Assembly: GCF_002896855.1 (NCBI RefSeq)
Contig: NZ_CP021850.1
Span: 645,665 to 709,664, forward strand
Origin: Clostridium thermosuccinogenes
GTDB lineage: Bacteria > Bacillota > Clostridia > Acetivibrionales > DSM-5807
Length of the DNA stretch: 64,000 bases
Direction of reading: 5' to 3'
Shown here: positions 63,570 through 64,000 of the stretch, piece by piece
How the letters are laid out: each line of letters starts with the position of its first letter
Numbering within the stretch: position 1 is the stretch's first letter
The notes under the pieces: generated by a model
Databases searched by the model: none
Seen by the model: the letters and a program-made list of their open reading frames with translations, nothing else
What the model was told of the DNA's origin: nothing
Program-made: the position numbers and the translations under genes

Positions 63570-64000
63570 ATGTTTAGAAATCGCAGTCTTAAAAATGAGT
63601 TATCATTCCCTCAGAAGATTATAAATTGGATATTCCTGGCTTTCATTTTTATAATAATGGTAATTCCGATGCTCAATGTCTTGGTCATATCCACATCTAC
63701 CGCACTGGATGCAAGTCAGGCAGGCCTCAAGCTTTGGTGGACCAAATTCAGCATCGAGGGATATGAATATGTGTTTAGGGTTACAAAACTGGGAAGACCT
63801 TTTTTGAATTCCCTGTTCGTTTCCTTTACTTCTACAATAATACAGGTTATCATTTCTTCCCTGGCGGGATATATCCTTGTTCAAAGAGAGCTTCCTTTCC
63901 GGAAAGCCATAACTTCCTTCATTCTGCTTACAATGATGATTCCGGGGGATCTTACGCTTATTTCCATATATCAGGTAAACAAGCAGCTTCATCTGCTTAA
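63570..64000 (+). CDS. Sugar ABC transporter permease, LplC/YtcP type (cut by window edge)
   Basis: First about 143 residues of the second permease. The ATG at 63570 follows CAGGAGGT. The start MFRNRSLKNELSFPQKIINW is followed by a span WIFLAFIFIIMVIPMLNVLV, the periplasmic loop TALDASQAGLKLWWTKFS typical of LplC, and the second and third spans. The EAA loop lies beyond the window. Confidence 0.92.
   Translation, partial: MFRNRSLKNELSFPQKIINWIFLAFIFIIMVIPMLNVLVISTSTALDASQAGLKLWWTKFSIEGYEYVFRVTKLGRPFLNSLFVSFTSTIIQVIISSLAGYILVQRELPFRKAITSFILLTMMIPGDLTLISIYQVNKQLHLL

Overview
The window looks like a chromosomal segment of an anaerobic, spore-forming Firmicute of class Clostridia. The grounds are an alpha/beta-type small acid-soluble spore protein, strong AGGAGG-type ribosome binding sites with frequent GTG/TTG starts, a clustered argC-argB-argD-carA-carB-argF operon, ftsE-ftsX followed by an M23 peptidase and a CtpA protease, and an LplB/LplC-type sugar ABC transporter. 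Genus cannot be fixed from the sequence alone.

Bases 1 to about 31,620 are an AT-rich accessory region. It holds two IS21-family copies (one cut by the window edge) that break a DUF1444-like gene, small hypothetical genes, an HNH nuclease, a free-methionine-sulfoxide reductase, and a module of tyrosine recombinase, HTH/sigma-like protein and TOPRIM primase. The primase gene is flanked by two diverged copies of a ~200 bp repeat, with an IS66 element inserted between the gene and one copy. A PHP-ATPase gene of the TrlF/Ppl defence type follows, split by a transposase element with a perfect 8 bp target duplication. Next comes a compact operon of XRE regulator, ImmA/IrrE metallopeptidase and PIN-like nuclease. 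The region ends with a Tn7-like element: tnsA, tnsB, tnsC, tnsD/tniQ, an HNH nuclease, and about 1 kb of repeated TnsB-site-like motifs (core ATAAAGTCGTTCC) that stops next to a chromosomal acetyltransferase gene. TnsA lacks the catalytic aspartate known from E. coli Tn7.

Bases 31,630 to 64,000 are core chromosome. The minus strand carries the arginine/carbamoyl-phosphate operon, with a promoter overlapped by an ArgR-box-like palindrome. The plus strand then has a sugar-ABC ATPase, a CdaR/PucR-type regulator, ftsEX with cell-wall peptidase and CtpA, a SASP, a methyltransferase and MGMT-like gene, a cold-shock protein, Hsp33, a cluster of five tRNAs (Val, Asp, Phe, Gly, Cys) and an aminoglycoside-phosphotransferase-fold kinase. 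These are followed by a minus-strand short-chain dehydrogenase, a possible structured RNA ahead of DUF1858 and DUF438 genes, a minus-strand chemotaxis receptor, a membrane protein, a GntR/LacI-type regulator, and a sugar ABC transporter (lipoprotein, two permeases) that runs off the right edge.

The best candidates for an undescribed system are the XRE/ImmA/PIN operon and the Tn7-like element with its altered TnsA and tandem-duplicated end.
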